Part shown: piece by piece, positions 26,922-35,979 of the stretch
Position numbering within the stretch: the stretch's first letter is position 1
Layout: the number at the start of each line of letters is the position of its first letter
DNA from: Myxococcales bacterium
Lineage (GTDB): Bacteria > Myxococcota_A > Bradymonadia > UBA7976 > UBA1532
Assembly: GCA_020633555.1 (NCBI GenBank)
Contig: JACKDL010000010.1
Location: 124,001-188,000, forward strand
Reading direction: 5' to 3'
DNA: 64,000 nt
The notes under the pieces: model-generated
The model's database searches: none
What the model was told of the DNA's origin: nothing
What the model saw: the letters and a program-made list of their open reading frames with translations, nothing else
Program-made: the position numbers and the translations under genes

Positions 26922-26938
26922 TGCGACGATTTGTCGCA
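26922..26938. promoter_or_regulatory. RegA/PrrA-type binding palindrome
   Basis: TGCGAC-GATTT-GTCGCA, a perfect inverted repeat with six-base arms and a five-base spacer. It agrees with the GCGNC-Nx-GNCGC form known for RegA/PrrA boxes, lies immediately after the regA-type gene, and is 54 bases before the YtkA-like gene start. Confidence 0.7.
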
Positions 26939-26991
26939 TTCCCCATCCGCCCCCGAGCGCGTAGGTACGCCCCGTCATAGACGGAGGTCCC

Positions 26992-27414
26992 ATGCGACTG
27001 CGCACCCTGGCCCTGCTGGCCTGCTTCACCCTGCCCCTGGCCGCCTGCGGCGACGACGACTCGACCCCCGCGGGCGAGATGCAGCACGACGACGGCATCA
27101 CCCGCTCCGAGAGCGGGAACTTCATGCTGCACCCCATGATGGCCGACTGGGCGCCCACCACCGGCGACCACACCGTGCGTTTCCACCTGATGAACGCTGA
27201 CGGCGCGGTGCAGGCCAGCGCCTTGACCGTGGAGCCCTGGATGCCGGACCACGGCCACGGCTCCTCCGCCGTGCCCGTGGCCACCGACATGGGCAGCGGC
27301 ATGTGGGAGGTGAGCAGCCTGGTGTTCACCATGCCCGGCGCCTGGGAGCTGCGCTTCGAGGCCACCATCGAGGGCGCCGTGGAGCGCTTCGTCATGCCCG
27401 TCACGGTGCAGTGA
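26992..27414 (+). CDS. YtkA/FixH-like lipoprotein
   Basis: 140 residues. Lipobox is LAAC, followed by DDD. A single beta-sandwich domain has MPDHGHG, VPVATDMGSGMWEVSSLVFTMPGAWELRF, typical of YtkA-like domains that occur with copper or cytochrome oxidase assembly genes. Several Met and His could bind copper; this is inference. A good GGAGG lies upstream of the ATG. It probably shares a RegA-controlled promoter with the outer-membrane protein gene 16 bases downstream. Confidence 0.8.
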   Translation: MRLRTLALLACFTLPLAACGDDDSTPAGEMQHDDGITRSESGNFMLHPMMADWAPTTGDHTVRFHLMNADGAVQASALTVEPWMPDHGHGSSAVPVATDMGSGMWEVSSLVFTMPGAWELRFEATIEGAVERFVMPVTVQ

Positions 27415-27430
27415 GCCGGGCGAGCCGATC

Positions 27431-28360
27431 GTGATCCGCGCGCTGCTGCTGATGGGCCTGCTGTCACCCGGCGCAGCCTGGGCCCAGGCCTGCTGCACGG
27501 GCACGGGCGCCGGCGAGTTCGGGGTGGTGGGCCGCTGCCGCCAGGCGGTGCTCGGCGCCTCGCTCAGCTACACCCACGCGCTGGCCAGCTTCGACAAGGC
27601 GGGCGAGCGCCAGCCGCTCGAGGACGCCATCGCCGACGACGTGGTGTGGACCGTAGGCGGCGGCGCCCGCATCACCCCCGCGTGGCAGATCCACGGCAGC
27701 GTCCCCCTGCGCCTGCAATACCGCGGGTTCACCGGGCTGGACGCTGACACCCAGGTGGGCCTGGGCGACGTGACGCTGGGCACCCGCTACCTGGCCGTCA
27801 CCGATCCCATGACCGGCATCTCCCAGAGCCTGCTGCCCTTCGTGGACCTGCTGGCGCTGGTGCGGCTGCCCACCGGCCGCGCCCCCGAGGCGACCGAGGT
27901 GCCCACCGGCGCCGACGTGATGGGCGCCGGCGGCTATGAGCTCACCCTGGGCGTCCGGGTGAGCAAGTTCATCACCCCCAACCACGCCCTGGTGGTGAAC
28001 GGCAGCGTGGGCCTTCGCCCCGCTCGCGATCTGGACCTGCCGGGCGGCACGCGGCGCTTCGCGCCTGGCCAGGTGGGCAACCTGCACCTGATGTACCTGT
28101 ACGTGCACAGCCTGTGGTGGTCGGGCGGCTTGCACGCCACCGGCCGCTGGACGGGGGACGCCGCCGAGGACGGGGTGACCGTACCGGACTCCGGCTCGGC
28201 GCGGACCCGCCTGGGCGCCCACGTCACCTACGCCCTCCAGGTACCCTACTGGGAGATCACCGGCGCGGTGTGGCTGGACCCCTGGTGGGACCACGGCGCG
28301 GCCAACCAGCCCTTCGTGGGGCCCACGGCCTCGCTCACGCTGCAGCGGAGCTGGCTGTAG
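27431..28360 (+). CDS. Outer-membrane beta-barrel protein
   Basis: 309 residues from a GTG. The signal peptide ends AWA-QA. The mature start has a CC pair (ACCTGTGAGEFG) that may bind a metal or form a disulfide. The rest shows alternating strands with GLGDVTLGTRYLAV and ends in an aromatic strand (LQRSWL), like transporter-type barrels related to phenol-degradation MetA proteins. It is cotranscribed with the YtkA-like lipoprotein, so a small-molecule or metal uptake or sensing role is possible. Confidence 0.75.
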   Translation: MIRALLLMGLLSPGAAWAQACCTGTGAGEFGVVGRCRQAVLGASLSYTHALASFDKAGERQPLEDAIADDVVWTVGGGARITPAWQIHGSVPLRLQYRGFTGLDADTQVGLGDVTLGTRYLAVTDPMTGISQSLLPFVDLLALVRLPTGRAPEATEVPTGADVMGAGGYELTLGVRVSKFITPNHALVVNGSVGLRPARDLDLPGGTRRFAPGQVGNLHLMYLYVHSLWWSGGLHATGRWTGDAAEDGVTVPDSGSARTRLGAHVTYALQVPYWEITGAVWLDPWWDHGAANQPFVGPTASLTLQRSWL

Positions 28361-28387
28361 CCGGCGGTCGGCGCGTGGCCAGCTCAG

Positions 28388-31087
28388 TCAGCGCCGGATC
28401 ATGAACCACAGCAGGCCCAGCGCGTCGGGCGGCAGGGCGTCGGCCTCGGGCCAGTCGCTCTCCACGAACCACACCCGGCCGCGGCCCAGCTCGCGGTAGC
28501 CCAGCGACACGCGGTCGGCGTCCCAGCCGCCCAGGCGCACCAAGCCCGGCACGCCGGCCAGGTCGGCGCCGCAGCCCCCCAAGCGGTCGCCCCGCGGGTC
28601 CAGGCGGTTGCGCTGCCACACCCAGTGCGCGGCGTCGTGCAGCACCGGTGGGCGCAGGTCGCCGCCGCAGTCGCCCTGCGGCTCGCCCAGGACCATCCGC
28701 TGGCCGAAGGCTGCCTCCAGCAGCGCGCCCGACTGGCCCGCCGACCCCACCACTCGGCCGCCGCCCGCGATCCAGGCCGCCAGGCCCTCAATGGCCCCGA
28801 CCGGCGCGTCGGCGCCCAGCACCAGCACGTCGGCGTCGGCCACATCGCAGCGGTCCTCCACCTGCGCCTCGGGGGGCAGCGGGAGGGCGCCGAAGCGCCC
28901 GCAGCGGTGCACCCGCAGCGCCGGCCAGGGGCAGGTGTCGGCCACCCAGGCCGCCGCCGGGCGCAGGGCGTCGGCGAGCAGGGCCGCGCCCAGGGGGCTC
29001 AGCGCGCGGTCTTCGATGGCCCCGAACGCCACACCCGCCATGAGCACGCTGCCGTCGCAGCGGCGCGCCCGCGCCATCACCGGGTGGCCCGCCGGGTCGC
29101 CGTTCCCGTTGGCCACCCGGGCGATGGGCGCCACCGCGTCGGCCGGGCCGAGCGGGCCAAGGGAGGACAGCCGCGCCCGCTGCGGCGCCCGGAGTTCATA
29201 GGGGCTGGGCAGCCCGCCCCACAGCGGATCGGGCAGGCCATCGGTGCGCTCGGCCGCCAGCCCCGTCCCGTCGGCCGGCGCGGGCTCGACGGCCACGGCC
29301 AGCCAGTCCAACCCGGCGGCGCCCAGGGCCTCTACGGCGCCGTCGGTGAGCACCACGTGGCCCCCGTCGGCCGAGAAGGTGGCCAGCGCCAGCAGCGCCT
29401 CGGGATCGGCCTGCGCCCAGTCGGCCGCCGCGCCGTCCAGCCACACGGCGTCCAGCTCGGCGCGGGTCAACGCCGCCGGAGGCACCACCACCAGGGGGGC
29501 CACCGACAGGGGCTCGGGCGCCCCCTGATCGTGGTGCAGGCGCGCCAGCCGCCCCGTCGGGGCCTCGCGGGCGTACATCAGCCACTGCCCCTCCAGGTCG
29601 GGCCCCTGGGCCAGGCCGCAGCGGCGCTCGCCCCGCCACGCGCCCCAGGCGGTGGGATCGGCGCCCTCCGGGCGGCCCTCCAGCGAGATCAGCAGCTCCC
29701 CCGGGGTGTCGCAGGCGGGCTCCAGCGCGATGACCCCCTCGGCCCGCCGCCCCGTGCGCAGGTCGAGCCGCCCCGCCACCGCCGCGTCCAGGCACTCGGC
29801 CTCGCCCCGGGCCAGCGAGCCCAACAGGTCCAGGCCCGTCACCACCAGATCCACGTCCAGGGGCGCGCGGGGGTCGTCGGTGTACCCCACCCGGCAGGCC
29901 ACCCGCAGCTCCAGCGCCTGGCCCAGCTCGGTCAGGCCCGCCCACGGCGTGGCATCCCCCTCGGCAAGCGACGCCGCGGTCATCAAGCCCGCCCCCCAGG
30001 GCCCCAGCCGCTCGGCGAGGGGCGCGCGGGCGTTGCCGATCAAGGTCCAGCCGCCGCCGGCGGTGGTCTGGTCGCACCAGAACCAGTCCACCCGCCCGTC
30101 GCGACCCAGCCGCCGCCGGCCGTCGTGCAGGGCGCCCACCCGCAACGCGTGCCGGCAGCTCTCGTAGATCCGGCAGTCGTCCAGGGCTGGATCGCAGGCG
30201 GCGCAGTCGGCGACCCCCTCGTCCACCTGCCCGTCGCAGTCCTCGTCCAGGCCGTCGCACCGCTCCAGTGGGGCGGGGCCGCAGCCGCCGCAGGCGTTCA
30301 GCACGCCCTCGTCCACCTGCCCGTCGCAGTCGTTGTCGGCCCCGTCGCACGCCTCGGCGGGGGCATCGCCGCAGGCCCCACAGGCGTTCAAGGTGCCCTC
30401 GTCCACCTCGCCGTCGCAGTCGTTGTCGACCCCGTCGCACGCCTCGGCAGGCACGTCGCCGCAGGCCCCACAGGCGTTCAGCGTGCCCTCGTCCACCGCC
30501 CCGTCGCAGTCGTTGTCGGCCCCGTCGCACGCCTCTTCCACCGGCGTGCACAGCGCCTCGGCCCAGCGGGTGACTCGCCCGTGGGCCACCGCGATGGCCA
30601 CCCCCGGGACGCGGGCGCCGTCCCGCCACAACCCATAGGCGCCCACCGCCAACACCAGGCGGTTCGGGCCCACCGCCAGCGCCGCTTCGGCGTCCGCGCG
30701 CCCCACCGCCAGCCCGGCCACCGGCGCGGTGATCTCCAGCCGCCCCACCGCCTCGACTGCGACCTCGGCGGTCACCTGGGCCCCCGCCGCCAAGGGCCCC
30801 ACGGTCTGCGCGCCGCGCCAGCGCTCCACCTCGCCGTCGAAGGCCAGCACGCTCAGCGCCACGGGCACCCCGGCGGGCAAGGGCACGAAGACCCGGTCCC
30901 CCAGCGGCGCCTCGAAGCGCTGGAGGCCGCCCGGCGTGACCTGCACCTCCACCGCCGACACCGGCCCCAGCCGAGCGTCGAGGGCGAACACCGCCGTAGC
31001 CACTTCGGGCGCCGGCGGCGCACAGGCCGCAACCCCCATGGCCAACAAAGCCGCCCAAAGGGGCAGTCCCCTCACAGCCCCCGTCAT
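28388..31087 (-). CDS. Surface lipoprotein with MopE repeats and a fibrinogen-like domain
   Basis: About 899 residues. Lipobox VAAC. An N-terminal beta domain is followed by four MopE-type motifs (CDGADNDCDGAVDEG and variants) separated by NACGACG spacers. Then comes VDWFWCDQTTAGGGWTLIGN, the opening of a fibrinogen-like (FReD) domain, followed by a long beta-rich region that may contain a second ligand-binding fold. The ATG overlaps the FecR gene stop (ATGA). It is last in the five-gene sigma-54-regulator operon, so its surface display is probably regulated by that system. Function unknown. Confidence 0.8.
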   Translation of the reverse strand: MTGAVRGLPLWAALLAMGVAACAPPAPEVATAVFALDARLGPVSAVEVQVTPGGLQRFEAPLGDRVFVPLPAGVPVALSVLAFDGEVERWRGAQTVGPLAAGAQVTAEVAVEAVGRLEITAPVAGLAVGRADAEAALAVGPNRLVLAVGAYGLWRDGARVPGVAIAVAHGRVTRWAEALCTPVEEACDGADNDCDGAVDEGTLNACGACGDVPAEACDGVDNDCDGEVDEGTLNACGACGDAPAEACDGADNDCDGQVDEGVLNACGGCGPAPLERCDGLDEDCDGQVDEGVADCAACDPALDDCRIYESCRHALRVGALHDGRRRLGRDGRVDWFWCDQTTAGGGWTLIGNARAPLAERLGPWGAGLMTAASLAEGDATPWAGLTELGQALELRVACRVGYTDDPRAPLDVDLVVTGLDLLGSLARGEAECLDAAVAGRLDLRTGRRAEGVIALEPACDTPGELLISLEGRPEGADPTAWGAWRGERRCGLAQGPDLEGQWLMYAREAPTGRLARLHHDQGAPEPLSVAPLVVVPPAALTRAELDAVWLDGAAADWAQADPEALLALATFSADGGHVVLTDGAVEALGAAGLDWLAVAVEPAPADGTGLAAERTDGLPDPLWGGLPSPYELRAPQRARLSSLGPLGPADAVAPIARVANGNGDPAGHPVMARARRCDGSVLMAGVAFGAIEDRALSPLGAALLADALRPAAAWVADTCPWPALRVHRCGRFGALPLPPEAQVEDRCDVADADVLVLGADAPVGAIEGLAAWIAGGGRVVGSAGQSGALLEAAFGQRMVLGEPQGDCGGDLRPPVLHDAAHWVWQRNRLDPRGDRLGGCGADLAGVPGLVRLGGWDADRVSLGYRELGRGRVWFVESDWPEADALPPDALGLLWFMIRR

Positions 31088-31791
31088 GGCGTGCCCTCCG
31101 GCCGCAAGATCAGGTCCACGCCGGTCGGCCCGGGCGCGGATCCCGGCGCCGCCCCCGGGACCACCCACGGATCGCTCGCCTCGGGCAGGATGGGCGACGC
31201 GTCGCCCGCCCCCCGACCGCCGGGGGCCAGCGCGCCCGGCGGCGCCACGGCGTCCAGATCGTCAAACCAGTGGGGCACCTCGGGCTCGGCCGCGAAGCGC
31301 ACCTCGGGCGGCAGCTCGGTCACCACCAGGCGCCCGTCCACCAGCCGCACCCGCGCCCGGCGGCCGGGCTGAATCCGCTGCCGATCCCCGCTGGGGGCCG
31401 ACACCTCCAGCGGGCGCCCCGCGGCCGCAACGGCCGTGTCGAACTGGCCCGCCAGCAGGGCCACCCGCACCGCCTCGGGCGCCTGCTGCACATCGAAAAG
31501 CGCCATCGAAATGCGCAGGCGCGTCTTCTCGCCCACGCCCAGCACGGTGCGATCCACGAAGCGCATCTCGGTCTTGCTCCGGGCCCCGGTGCGGATCAGG
31601 TCCAGCAGGGCCAGCCCGTCGTCCAGGGCCGCGGGCGTCCACGCCGCCTTGGCCTCGCCCTGGTGGTGCACCGCCCCCACCAGATCCGTCACCACCGCCA
31701 CCGCGGGCGACCGGGCCGCGGCCGGGCCCGGCGCGCCCAACAGCAGCCCCAGGCCGAATCCGCACAGCGCCGCCCTCGCCGCCCACCTCAT
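31084..31791 (-). CDS. FecR-domain secreted protein
   Basis: 235 residues. A signal peptide ends AAA. The FecR core shows VVTDLVGAVHH, LLDLIRTGARSKTEMRFVDRTVLGVGEKTRLRI, then a second beta layer (VSAPSGDRQRIQPGRRARV). The C terminus is a Pro/Gly-rich tail. In these surface operons FecR-domain proteins act as periplasmic or secreted scaffolds rather than classical iron signal transducers. It overlaps both neighbours by ATGA junctions. Confidence 0.85.
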   Translation of the reverse strand: MRWAARAALCGFGLGLLLGAPGPAAARSPAVAVVTDLVGAVHHQGEAKAAWTPAALDDGLALLDLIRTGARSKTEMRFVDRTVLGVGEKTRLRISMALFDVQQAPEAVRVALLAGQFDTAVAAAGRPLEVSAPSGDRQRIQPGRRARVRLVDGRLVVTELPPEVRFAAEPEVPHWFDDLDAVAPPGALAPGGRGAGDASPILPEASDPWVVPGAAPGSAPGPTGVDLILRPEGTP

Positions 31792-32897
31792 CGGCTCACC
31801 TCCACCGTCAGCCCCGCCACCCAGCGGTCCCAGTCGCCCGCGCTCAGCCACGCGCCGTGCCCCAGCAGGCTCCACGTGCCGTCGATGCGCCAGCGCCCGT
31901 CCAGCCGCGCCCGGGGGCGCAACGCGTCGAGCCCATCCCGGGCCCCCACGCCGCCGAGCGCGCTCACCACCGCCGGGCCCAGCAGCAGCTCCACCTGAGC
32001 GTCGGCGCCCAGCTCGTCCCCGCCCCGCGGGTGGTCCACCCGCAGCGCCGCCAGCCGGGCCGTGGCCCGCCAGCGCCGGGCGTGGGTGGTCGCGCCGGCC
32101 GCGATCTCGCCCAGCCAAGCCTGACCCCCCTGGGCCTGGGGCAGCCAGAAGCCCAACCCCCGCGCCTCGATCCACGGGCTCAGCCGCGAGGGCCGCGCGC
32201 CGTACCACAGGCCCGCGCCGCCCCCCAGGTGGTGGGGCTCACCCCACCGCCCCGCCAAGCCCCCTCGGCCCTCCAGGCGCAGCGCCAGATCCCCCGGCCC
32301 CAGCGCCCGGGCCAGGCGGGCCTCCAGGCGCAGCAGGGTGCGGTCCTGGTCGGCGGCGGCCTGTGCCAGGTGTCCGGTGCGATCCACCGCGCCCGCCAGC
32401 CCCAGCCGCCACGGACCCCGGGCCCGGCGCCAGTCCGCCCCGGCCCCCACCACCAGCCGGGCGCTGGCCGTGCCCTGCGGATCCAGCGCGTCCACCGCGG
32501 GCACCGCGTGGCTGTCCCACGCCGCCCCCACCCAGCCCCGGGCCCCCCAGCCCTCGCCCCCGGTCCGGCCCAGCCGCCGCAGCGCCTCGGCCGCCATGCG
32601 GGCCACGGGCGGGGGCGCCTCGTCCGCCACCCGGCGCAGCGCCGCGGTGGCCTCGGCCAGCCGACCCCGGCGCACCGCCACCCCCGCCAGCACCAGGTGG
32701 GGCCGCAGCGCCTTGGGCCAGCGCGCCAGCACCCGCTGCGCCTCGCGCTCGGCGCCGTCGGCGTCGCCCGCCCGCAGAAGCTGGTGGGCCCAGGCCAGCC
32801 GCAGGCCCGGCCGGTCGGGCTCGGCCTGCACCGCGGCCTCGGCCTGCCGCAGCGCGCTGGGCTGCGCCAGCCCCAGCACCAGCAGCAGCGCGATCAC
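31788..32897 (-). CDS. TPR-containing outer-membrane barrel protein
   Basis: About 369 residues from the GTG at 32897 (GTGA overlap with the kinase). A short signal precedes two to three TPR-like helical pairs (ALRQAEAAVQAEPDRPGLRLAWAHQLLRAGD..., AEREAQRVLARWPKALRPHLVLAGVAVRRGR). The remainder is beta-strand rich with terminal strand WVAGLTVEVSR. This N-terminal TPR plus C-terminal barrel layout is seen in envelope assembly factors. It lies between the FecR gene and the sensor kinase, so a role in exporting or displaying the MopE/fibrinogen lipoprotein is a reasonable inference. Confidence 0.72.
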   Translation of the reverse strand: MIALLLVLGLAQPSALRQAEAAVQAEPDRPGLRLAWAHQLLRAGDADGAEREAQRVLARWPKALRPHLVLAGVAVRRGRLAEATAALRRVADEAPPPVARMAAEALRRLGRTGGEGWGARGWVGAAWDSHAVPAVDALDPQGTASARLVVGAGADWRRARGPWRLGLAGAVDRTGHLAQAAADQDRTLLRLEARLARALGPGDLALRLEGRGGLAGRWGEPHHLGGGAGLWYGARPSRLSPWIEARGLGFWLPQAQGGQAWLGEIAAGATTHARRWRATARLAALRVDHPRGGDELGADAQVELLLGPAVVSALGGVGARDGLDALRPRARLDGRWRIDGTWSLLGHGAWLSAGDWDRWVAGLTVEVSR

Positions 32898-34237
32898 GCC
32901 GGCACCCACACGCGGAAGCGCGCCCCTTCCACCGTCGCCGTGCCCCCGTGGGCCTCGGCGGCCAGCCGCACCAGCGCCAGCCCCAGCCCCGTCCCCCGGC
33001 CCGGGCCCGCCGCGTTGAAGCGCTCGAAGATCGCCTCGGCCCGGTCGGCCGGCACCCCCGGCCCCGCGTCCTCCACGTGGAACGCCCACCCGCCCGCCTC
33101 GGCGGCCACGCCCACCGCGACGGGGCTCGCCCCGTGGCGCACGGCGTTCACCAGCAGGTTCACCAGCACCCGCTCCATCAGCCCGCGGTCCACCAGGGCC
33201 TCCACCGGCTCGTCCGGCACCTGCACCTGCACCGCGAACCCCTGGGCGTCCGCCAGGGCGCGCACCTGGGCCACCGCCGCCAGCAGCAGCTCGCCCACCT
33301 CCACCGGCGCCCGCTGGGCCGTCACCCCGCCCGCCGACAGCCGCGCCAGATCGAGCTGCTGCTCGATGGTGCGCAGCAGGGCCACGCAGCGCTGCCGCAC
33401 CTCGCCCACCAGGGCCTGGTCCTCGGCCTCCAGGCTGCCCATCTCCAGCACCGACAGCAGGGTCACCACGTTGCCGATGGGGCCCTTCAGATCATGGATC
33501 ACCATGTGGGTCATGGCGTCGCGCGCCGCCTCGGTCTCGCGGAGCTGCGCGTTGGTGGCCCGCAGCGCCGCCTCCCGCTCGGCGATGGCCGCCACCGCCT
33601 GCTGGAAGGCCTGACCCAGGGCGCGCACCTCCCGGGGCCCGCCCTGGGGCAGGTCCCCCAGCGCGTCGCCGTAGCGACCCTCGCGCAGCTCGCCCGTGGT
33701 CTGCTGCAGCCGCCGGAGCGGGCGGGCGAGCGCCAGCCCCACCGCCAGCGCCACCAGCAGCCCGCCCACCGCCACGGCCGCGCTGATGCGCACGATCCGG
33801 CCCAGGTACCGCGCCCGCCGCGCGTTCAGGCCCTGCGGCGACAGGCGCAGCCGCACCAGGCCCACGGTGGCCTTCATCCCCTCGTCATCGGGGGGCCCCG
33901 TCACCGGGTACACCACCCGCGCCGCGTCCCCCTCGAAGGCCGGCAGCCCGAAGTCGCGCCGGGCCAGCAGCCGGCCCAGATCGTCGATCACCGTGACCCG
34001 GGCCACGTCGTCTTCCTCCCACACGGCGTCCACGATGCGCTGCGCCCCGTCCTCATCCCCCGCCAGCACGGGCTCGGCCAGCCGCACGGCCAGCCCCCGC
34101 GCCACCGCCAGACCGCGGGCCTCCAGGTTGACCTGCAGGTCGTGGGTGGCCGCCTGCGTCAGCCCCCAGCCAATGGCCGCGCTGGTGCAAAGCACCAACG
34201 CGAAGCCGAACAGCACCAGCCGCGCCGACAGGCTCAT
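32894..34237 (-). CDS. Membrane sensor histidine kinase with HAMP domain
   Basis: 447 residues. Two transmembrane segments (about 7-24 and 151-172) enclose a periplasmic sensor domain of about 120 residues, followed by HAMP and a HisKA H-box MVIHDLKGPIGNV with His248, then N-box LLVNAVRHG, G1 EDAGPGVP and G2 GTGLGLAL. Cytoplasmic signalling goes to the coupled sigma-54 response regulator whose stop overlaps the kinase start. The signal is unknown. Confidence 0.9.
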   Translation of the reverse strand: MSLSARLVLFGFALVLCTSAAIGWGLTQAATHDLQVNLEARGLAVARGLAVRLAEPVLAGDEDGAQRIVDAVWEEDDVARVTVIDDLGRLLARRDFGLPAFEGDAARVVYPVTGPPDDEGMKATVGLVRLRLSPQGLNARRARYLGRIVRISAAVAVGGLLVALAVGLALARPLRRLQQTTGELREGRYGDALGDLPQGGPREVRALGQAFQQAVAAIAEREAALRATNAQLRETEAARDAMTHMVIHDLKGPIGNVVTLLSVLEMGSLEAEDQALVGEVRQRCVALLRTIEQQLDLARLSAGGVTAQRAPVEVGELLLAAVAQVRALADAQGFAVQVQVPDEPVEALVDRGLMERVLVNLLVNAVRHGASPVAVGVAAEAGGWAFHVEDAGPGVPADRAEAIFERFNAAGPGRGTGLGLALVRLAAEAHGGTATVEGARFRVWVPA

Positions 34238-35637
34238 TCGCCGCGCATACGGTCGACCTCGATGCCGTAGCGCTGCACCAGATCGTGGAAGCTCTTGCGC
34301 TCCCGCCCGGCCCGCCGCGCGGCACGCGACACGTTGCCCCCGGCGGCCAGCAGCGCCGCCTCGATGTAGGCCTTTTCAAAGTCGTGGATCAGGGCGTCCT
34401 TGGCCTCGCCCAGCGGCACGTCCAGATCGGGCACGAGCCCGGCGCCGCCCGCGCTGCGCGCCCGCCCGTCATCCAGCTCCAGGTCGTCGGGCCCGATGGT
34501 GGGGCCCGCCGCGAAGATCGCCGCCCGCCGCACCACGTTCTCCAGCTCCCGCACGTTGCCGGGCCAGCCGTGGGCGGTGAGCTTCGCCATGGCCTCGGGC
34601 GTGAAGCGCACGTCGGGCCGGTTGATGCGCGTGCGGGTGCGCGCCAGGGCGTGCTCGGCCAGCAGCGACACGTCCTCGCGCCGGTCCCGCAGCGGCGGCA
34701 GGTGCAGCGGCACCACGTTCAGCCGGTAGTACAGGTCCTCGCGGAAGTCCCCGTCCTCGATGGCCGCCCCCAGGTCGCGGTGGGTGGCCGCCACGATGCG
34801 CACGTCCACGCGCACCGAGCGCGCGCCGCCCACGGGTCGCACCTCGCCCTCCTGCAGGAAGCGCAGCAGCTTCACCTGCAGCGACAGCGGGATGTCGCCG
34901 ATCTCGTCGAGAAACAGCGTGCCCCCGTCGGCCTCCACCACCAGCCCGCGCTTGTCGGTGCGGGCGTCGGTGAAGGCGCCGGCCGCGTGCCCGAACAGCT
35001 CGCTCTCCAGCAGGTTCTCGGGCAGCGCGCCGCAGTTCACCGCCACGAAGGGCCGGGCCCGGCGGGGCGACAGATCGTGCAGCGCTCGGGCCACCAGCTC
35101 CTTGCCCGTGCCCGTCTCGCCCAGCACCAGCACCGTCTCGTCCACCCGCGCCACCAGGGGCAGGCGGTCGAGCACCCGGCGGAAGGCGGGCGCCTCGCCC
35201 ACGATCTCGCGGCTGGGGGTACCCGCCTCGCCCAGCCGCTGGCGCAGGGCCACCACCTCGCCCGCCAATGCGGCGTGGGCCAGCGCGTGCTCGATGCGGG
35301 GCAGCAGCACGTCGGGCTCCAGGGGCTTGCGCACGAAGTCCGTGGCGCCCTGCCGCATCAGCGCGACGGCGGTGTCGATGGTGCCGTGGTTGGTGATCAT
35401 CACCACCGGCAGGGTCGGCCAGCGCCGCCGGATCTCGGCCAGCAGATCCGCGCCGCTGCCCGCGCCCAGGTTCAGATCGGCGAGCACCAGCTCCACCGCC
35501 TGCGCCGCCAGCACCGCCAGCGCGGCCTCCACCGAGTCGGCCGTCAGCACCTCCGACGCCACCGGGCCCAGCATGCGCGCAGCCATGCGCCGGATCAGCG
35601 GCTCGTCGTCCACCACCAGAATGCGTGCGCTCGCCAT
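34234..35637 (-). CDS. Sigma-54-dependent response regulator (NtrC family)
   Basis: 467 residues. The receiver carries phospho-acceptor Asp54 in VLADLNLG. The AAA+ domain has Walker A GETGTGKE (173-180), a sigma-54 loop reading GAFTDA (220-225) instead of the usual GAFTGA, Walker B LFLDEIGD and arginine-containing FREDLYYRLNVV. The C-terminal Fis-type HTH reads GGNVSRAARRAGRERKSFHDLVQRYGI. AGGAGAGGG precedes the ATG at 35637. First gene of the operon down to 28388. A sigma-54 promoter faces the opposite way at 35864. Confidence 0.93.
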   Translation of the reverse strand: MASARILVVDDEPLIRRMAARMLGPVASEVLTADSVEAALAVLAAQAVELVLADLNLGAGSGADLLAEIRRRWPTLPVVMITNHGTIDTAVALMRQGATDFVRKPLEPDVLLPRIEHALAHAALAGEVVALRQRLGEAGTPSREIVGEAPAFRRVLDRLPLVARVDETVLVLGETGTGKELVARALHDLSPRRARPFVAVNCGALPENLLESELFGHAAGAFTDARTDKRGLVVEADGGTLFLDEIGDIPLSLQVKLLRFLQEGEVRPVGGARSVRVDVRIVAATHRDLGAAIEDGDFREDLYYRLNVVPLHLPPLRDRREDVSLLAEHALARTRTRINRPDVRFTPEAMAKLTAHGWPGNVRELENVVRRAAIFAAGPTIGPDDLELDDGRARSAGGAGLVPDLDVPLGEAKDALIHDFEKAYIEAALLAAGGNVSRAARRAGRERKSFHDLVQRYGIEVDRMRGE

Positions 35638-35665
35638 GGAAGCCCTCTCCTGCAATCGCCGTTCC

Positions 35666-35693
35666 GTGATCCGACCGTGCGTACCCGGATCAC
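35666..35693. promoter_or_regulatory. Candidate enhancer-type inverted repeat
   Basis: GTGATCCG-N12-CGGATCAC, perfect eight-base arms. It lies about 170 bases upstream of the sigma-54 promoter and just upstream of the regulator gene, the usual position of an activator binding site. Confidence 0.55.
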
Positions 35694-35863
35694 CCGGGCA
35701 GCGCGCGCATATACCACAGGCGCCCACCGCCCACGCAGCGGCACCGGGGCCGCGACCTCTCGCCGCCAGGCCCTGCCGCCCGGTGTGGGTCCGCCCCCCC
35801 ACGGCTGGGGGCTCCATCCCCCACCAGCGGGCCAGAAACACCTGAAATACCTGAGAAATCCGC

Positions 35864-35880
35864 TGGCACGCCCTCTGCAA
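35864..35880 (+). promoter_or_regulatory. Sigma-54 (-24/-12) promoter
   Basis: TGGCACG-CCCT-CTGCA agrees with TGGCACG-N4-TTGCW at all but one fixed position. The GG (35865-35866) and GC (35877-35878) are separated by exactly ten bases. Transcription would start near 35890, about 90 bases before the cysteine-rich protein gene. Confidence 0.8.
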
Positions 35881-35979
35881 CCACCCTTCACCAGCGGCGA
35901 ACAGGCCGCCCAACCTTCAAAACCGCACCCCGTTTGGTGCACCCAGCCGGCTGCCGCGTGCAGCCCAGGAGTCCTGACC

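Larger units (their letters stand above)
35638..35979. other. Divergent regulatory region of the sigma-54 regulator and cysteine-rich protein genes
   Basis: 342 bases with no gene. It holds an inverted repeat (35666-35693) and a sigma-54 promoter (35864-35880) that reads to the right. The rest has no obvious structure. Confidence 0.7.

Noticed and set aside
35651..35666. GG-N10-GC sigma-54-like match on the minus strand before the regulator gene
   Set aside because: Transcription from it would begin almost at the ATG and lose the strong AGGAGAGGG ribosome site, so it is likely chance.
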